From Anas platyrhynchos (Eukaryota > Chordata > Aves > Anseriformes > Anatidae), in the NCBI RefSeq assembly GCF_047663525.1, contig NC_092616.1:6260501-6324500 (forward strand): 64,000 bases of DNA, read 5' to 3'. Every line of letters begins with the position of its first letter. Position 1 is the first letter of the stretch. The notes below the pieces were generated by a model. That model did not search any database, had not been told where the DNA came from, and saw only the letters and a program-made list of their open reading frames with translations. Positions 59,510 through 64,000 of this stretch are shown piece after piece. The translations under genes and the position numbers were made by a program.

Positions 59510-62455
59510 GAACCCCAAAAACCCATGGAGAACCAAGACACCCATCAAAAAACCAACGACGCGTTGAGATGCCACCACGACACCCAACACCCTATAGACC
59601 CTACAACCCATGGGACGCCCCCCACCACCCGCAGCCCCCCAAAACCCTACAGGAAACCCCAAAAACCCAAATGGGGACCCCAAATATTTATAGGGAGCCC
59701 CAAAAACCCATGGAGAACCAAGATCCCCTTGAAGAACCCAACGATGCGTTGAGATGCCACCACAACACCCAACACCCTTTTGACCCTACAACCCGTGGGA
59801 CGCCCCCCACCACCCATAGCCCCCCAAAACCCTATGGGGACCCCAAAAACCCAAATGGGGACCCCAAAACTTTTATAGGGACTCCCCAAAAACCCATGGA
59901 GAACCAAGACACCCACCAAAAACTCAACGACGCGTTGAGATGCCACCACGACACCCAACACCCTTTTGACCCTACAACCCGTGGGACGCCCCCCACCACC
60001 CATAGCCCCCCAAAACCCTATGGGGACCCCAAAAACCCAAATGGGGACCCCAAAACTTTTATAGGGACTCCCCAAAAACCCATGGAGAACCAAGACACCC
60101 ACCAAAAACTCAACGACGCGTTGAGATGCCACCACGACACCCAACACCCTCTTGACCCTACAACCCGTTGGACGCCCCCCACCACCCGCAGCCCCCCAAA
60201 ACCTTTTTGGGACCCCCAAAACCCTAATAGGGACCCCAAAACTTTTAGAGGGACACCCCAAAACTCACGGAGACCCAATATACCCATTAAAAACCCAACG
60301 ATGCGTTGAGTTGCCACCACAATACCCAACACCCTATAGACCCTACAACCCATGGGACGCCCCCCACCACCCGCAGCCCCCCAAAACCCTATGGGGACCC
60401 CAAAAACCCAAATGGGGATCCCAAAATATTTATAGGGACTCCCCAAAAACCCATGGACAACCAAAATCCCCTTGAAGAACCCAACGATGCGTTGAGATGC
60501 CACCACGACACCCAACACCCTTTTGACCCTACAACCTGTGGGACACCCCGTAGCACCCCAAAACCCCCCCAAAAAGCCCAAAACCCCAATAAGGACCCCA
60601 AAAATTCTACAGGGAACCCCAAAAACCCATGGAGAACCAAAATCCCCTTGAAGAACCCAACGATGCGTTGAGATGCCACCACGACACCCAACACCCTCTT
60701 GACCCTACAACCCATGGGACACCCCGTAGCACCCCAAAACCCCCAGAAAACCCCCCAAACCCTATGGGGACCCCAAAAACCTCATTAGGGACCCCAAAAT
60801 ATTTATAGGGACTCCCCAAAAACCCATGGACAACCAAGACACCCACCAAAAACTCAACAACACATTGAGATGCCACCACCACACCCAACACCCTATAGAC
60901 CCTACAACCCGTTGGATGCCCCCCACCACCCGCAGCCCCCCAAAACCTTTTTGGGACCCCAAAAACCCAAATGGGGACCCCAAAACTTTTATAGGGACTC
61001 CCCAAAAACCCATGGACAACCAAAATCCCCTTGAAGAACCCAACGATGCGTTGAGATGCCACCACGACACCCAACACCCTTTTGACCCTACAACCCGTTG
61101 GACGCCCCCCGTCACCCGCAGCCCCCCAAAACCTTTTTGGGACCCCCAAAAACCCAAATGGGGACCCCAAAACTTTTATAGGGACCCCCCAAAAACTCAT
61201 GGACAACCAAGACACCCACCAAAAACTCAACAACACATTGAGATGCCACCACCACACCCAACACCCTATAGACCCTACAACCCGTTGGACGCCCCCCACC
61301 ACCCATAGCCCCCCAAAACCCTATGGGGACCCCAAAAACCCAAATAGGGACCCCAAAATATTTATAGGGACTCCCCAAAAACCCATGGAGAACCAAAATC
61401 CCCTTGAAGAACCCAACGATGCGTTGAGTTGCCACCACGACACCCAACACCCTATAGACCCTACAACCCGTTGGACGCCCCCCACCACCCGCAGCCCCCC
61501 AAAACCTTTTTGGGACCCCCAAAACCCTAATAGGGACCCCAAAACTTTTATAGGGGCTCCCCAAAACCCACGAAAAACCAAGACACCCACCAAAAACCGA
61601 ACGACGCGTTGAGATGCCACCACGACACCCAACACCCTACAGACCCTACAACCCATGGGACACCCGGCAGCACCCCAAAACCCCCAGAAAACCCCCCAAA
61701 CCCTATGGGGACCCCAAAAACCTCATTGGGGACCCCAAAATATTTATAGGAACACCCAAAAACCCATGGAGAACCAAGACACCCACCAAAAACTCAACAA
61801 CACATTGAGATGCCACCACCACACCCAACACCCTATAGACCCTACAACCCGTTGGACGCCCCCCACCACCCATAGCCCCCCAAAACCCTATGGGGACCCC
61901 AAAAAAACAAATGGGGACCCCAAAATATTTATAGGGACTCCCCAAAAACCCATGGACAACCAAAATCCCCTTGAAGAACCCAATGATGCGTTGAGATGCC
62001 ACCACGACACCCAACATCCTACAGACCCTACAACCCATGGGACACCCCGTAGCACCCCAAAACCCCCCCAAAAAGCCCAAAACCCTAATAGGGACCCCAA
62101 AACTTTTATAGGGACTCCCCAAAAACCCATGGAGAACCAAGATCCCCTTGAAGAACCCAACGATGCGTTGAGATGCCACCATGACACCCAACACCCTTTT
62201 GACCCTACAACCCATGGGACACCCCGTAGCACCCCAAACCCCCCCCAAAAAGCCCAAAATCCTAATAGGGACCCCAAAACTTTTATAGGGACCCCCCAAA
62301 AACCCATGGAGAACCAAGACACCCACCAAAAACTCAACAACACATTGAGATGCCACCACCACACCCAACACCCTATAGACCCTACAACCCGTGGGACGCC
62401 CCCCACCACCCACAACCCCCCAAAATCTTTTTGGGACCCCCAAAAAAACCCCAAA
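59510..62455. repeat. FBXL19 intron: 16 copies of an about 186-bp unit
   Basis: The landmark 'gagatgccaccacgacaccc' recurs near 59565, 59752, 59938, 60125, 60310, 60495, 60674, 60869, 61056, 61239, 61427, 61611, 61810, 61995, 62173 and 62351. Each unit also has 'ccctacaacccgtgggacg', 'cccatggagaaccaag' and 'acttttatagggactcccc'. Copies are highly similar, suggesting recent homogenisation. It abuts the donor of the exon at 62463 without containing a piece of it. Confidence 0.95.
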
Positions 62456-62462
62456 AGCCCAC

Positions 62463-62626
62463 CCTGGAGGCGGGAGATGAGCCAGGAGAGCTGTTTGCGG
62501 GAGATGCCGGTCCAGCTGAGGTCCAGGCTGGCGGGCTGGCGCCGCACGATCCCGCTCAGCATCGACGGCGTCACCGCCGCCCGGCGGCTCAGGTCGATGC
62601 GCGTCCACAGGCGGCGGTCGCAGCAC
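62463..62626 (-). CDS. FBXL19: FBXL19 exon: end of F-box region and first leucine-rich repeats
   Basis: Reads [55 protein letters not shown]. Human: [55 protein letters not shown]. The acceptor is ccccccag and the donor CCAGG|GTGGGC, phase 1, completing RLQG-LRELVL with the next exon. Intact frame. Upstream exons (CXXC, PHD, most of the F-box) are outside the window. Confidence 0.97.
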
Positions 62627-62689
62627 CTGGGGGGGGCCCAAAAATTTAGAGAAAAACCCCAAATTCGGGCAATCTGAGGGTGAGGGAAA

Positions 62690-64000
62690 CAAAAAACGTG
62701 AAGAACGGCGAAATTTGGGTGATTCAATGGTTTTTAAGTGTGCCTAAAGCCCCTACAATGCCCCAAAACCCTTCTAAGTGACCCTAAAACCCCCGTAATG
62801 ACCCCAAAACCCCTCCCAGTGCCTCCCAGTGCTCCCAGTAACGCTTCCCAGTGCTCCCAGTGCCCCTAAACCTCCTCCATAGCTCCTTTAAGTGTCCCTA
62901 AAGCCCCTGTAAGTGCCCCTAAAGCCTCTGTAATGACCCTAAAACGCATCCTAGTGACCCCAAACGCCTCCATAACAACCCCAAATCCCCTCCCAGTGCC
63001 TCCCAGTGCTCCCAGTAACCCCTCCCAGTGCCCCTAAAGTGCCTCTAAAGCATCTTTATACGTCTTTAAACTCCTTCTAAGTGCTCTTAAGGGCTCTGTA
63101 AGTGCCCCTAAATCCCCCGTAGTGACCCCAAAACCCCTCCCAATGCCTCCCAGTGCCTCCCAGTGCTCCCAGTAACCCCTCCCAGTGCTCCCAGTACCCA
63201 TAAACTGTCTCCAAAGCATCTTTATGCCTCTCTAAACTCCTTCTAAGTGCCCTTAATGACCCTGTAATGACCCTAAAATGCGTCCTAATGACCCCAAACG
63301 CCTCCGTAACGACCCCAAAACCCCTCCCAGTGCCTCCCAGTGCTCCCAGTAACACTTCCCAGTGCTCCCAGTGCCCCTAAAGTGCCTCCAAAGCATCTTT
63401 ATACGTCTCTAAACTCCTTCTAAGTGCCTTTAAAGCCCCTGTAAGTGACCCTAATGCCCCTCTAAGTGACCCTAAATCCCCCGTAACGACCCCAAACCCC
63501 CTCCCAACACCTCCCAGTGCCTCCCAGTGCTCCCAGTAACCCCTCCCAGTGCTCCCAGTACCCCTAGATCTCCTCCAAAGCATCTTTAAGCGTCCCTAAA
63601 CCCCCTCTAAATACCCTTAAAGCCCCTCTAAGTGACCCTAAAACGCATCCTAGTGACCCCAAACACCTCCGTAACGACCCCAAAACCCCTCCCAGTGCCT
63701 CCCAGTGCTCCCAGTAACCCCTCCCAGTGCTCCCAGTACCCCTAAAGTGCCTCTAAAGCATCTTTATACGTCTCTAAACTCCTTCTAAGTGCCCTTACAG
63801 CCCCTCTAAGGGCCCCTAAATCCCCCAAAATGACCCTAAAATGCATCCTAGTGACCCCAAATCACTCCCAGTGCCTCCCAGTGCTCCCAGTAACACTTCC
63901 CAGTGCTCCCAGTACCCCTGAAGTGCCTCCAAAGCATCTTTATGCATCTCTAAACCCCTTCTAAGTGCTCTTAAAGCCCCTCTAAGTGCCCCTAAAGCCC
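62690..64000. repeat. FBXL19 intron: about 150-183-bp repeat with cctcccagtgctcccagtaac
   Basis: The cluster 'cctcccagtgcctcccagtgctcccagtaac' recurs near 62815, 62993, 63145, 63328, 63505, 63686 and 63868. Between clusters lie 'aaagcatctttatacgtctctaaactccttctaagtg' and 'cctaaaacgcatcctagtgaccccaaa'. Continues past the right edge. No exon seen. Confidence 0.93.

Noticed and set aside
59569-62677. Several plus-strand frames of 170-340 codons ([17 protein letters not shown])
   Set aside because: The unit is about 186 bp, close to a multiple of three, so frames persist. They run antisense into the FBXL19 exon at 62463.

Overview
The window looks like a piece of a bird microchromosome. This is an inference from very high GC, short conserved vertebrate exons, and introns that consist almost entirely of tandem repeats; the species cannot be named from sequence alone. 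I see no bacterial genes, no RNA genes, no CRISPR array and no recognisable transposon. Most long open frames here are repeats read as protein.

Three genes are recognisable, all on the minus strand, so transcription runs right to left. (1) FBXL19, 3' part only (about 45.1-62.6 kb): four exons coding for the C-terminal leucine-rich repeats, stop codon at 46800. Its CXXC, PHD and F-box exons must lie beyond the right edge. (2) SETD1A, apparently whole: a CpG-island promoter with NRF1 and TCTCGCGAGA motifs (43.2-44.05 kb), a non-coding first exon, the start codon at 38933, the RRM exon at 35.0-35.3 kb, proline-, serine- and acid-rich middle exons (16.3-28.1 kb), n-SET at 16.3-16.45 kb, SET/post-SET exons (8.76-13.83 kb), and a candidate 3' UTR reaching about 5.8 kb. 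(3) HSD3B7, 5' end only: a promoter-like block at 4.1-4.4 kb and one NAD-binding-domain exon at 2370-2513. The order FBXL19-SETD1A-HSD3B7 matches human 16p11.2, except that ORAI3, which sits between FBXL19 and SETD1A in mammals, is not seen.

Everything between exons is minisatellite, each intron with its own unit (12-20 bp, about 165-190 bp, or 919 bp) and its own strand bias, so G-rich and C-rich tracts alternate abruptly.

The most striking feature is that several arrays are anchored on splice junctions and carry a piece of the neighbouring exon in every unit. SETD1A exon 4 is preceded by about 30 extra copies of its acceptor and first codons (29.7-34.9 kb). One FBXL19 intron carries about 11 extra copies of the upstream exon's donor end (55.1-56.9 kb) and about 14 extra copies of the downstream exon's acceptor end (52.5-55.0 kb). 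The next FBXL19 intron carries three extra copies of the exon end (49.3-51.4 kb), two of them in near-perfect 919-bp repeats. Other SETD1A introns carry dozens of donor-like motifs. The three genes serve H3K4 methylation (SETD1A), CpG-island recognition (FBXL19) and bile-acid synthesis (HSD3B7); they share a block, not a pathway.

Several SETD1A middle exons and the HSD3B7 exon need single-base shifts, often in G/C runs, to keep the conserved reading frame. Sequencing error is the simplest explanation, but it cannot be separated here from real decay.
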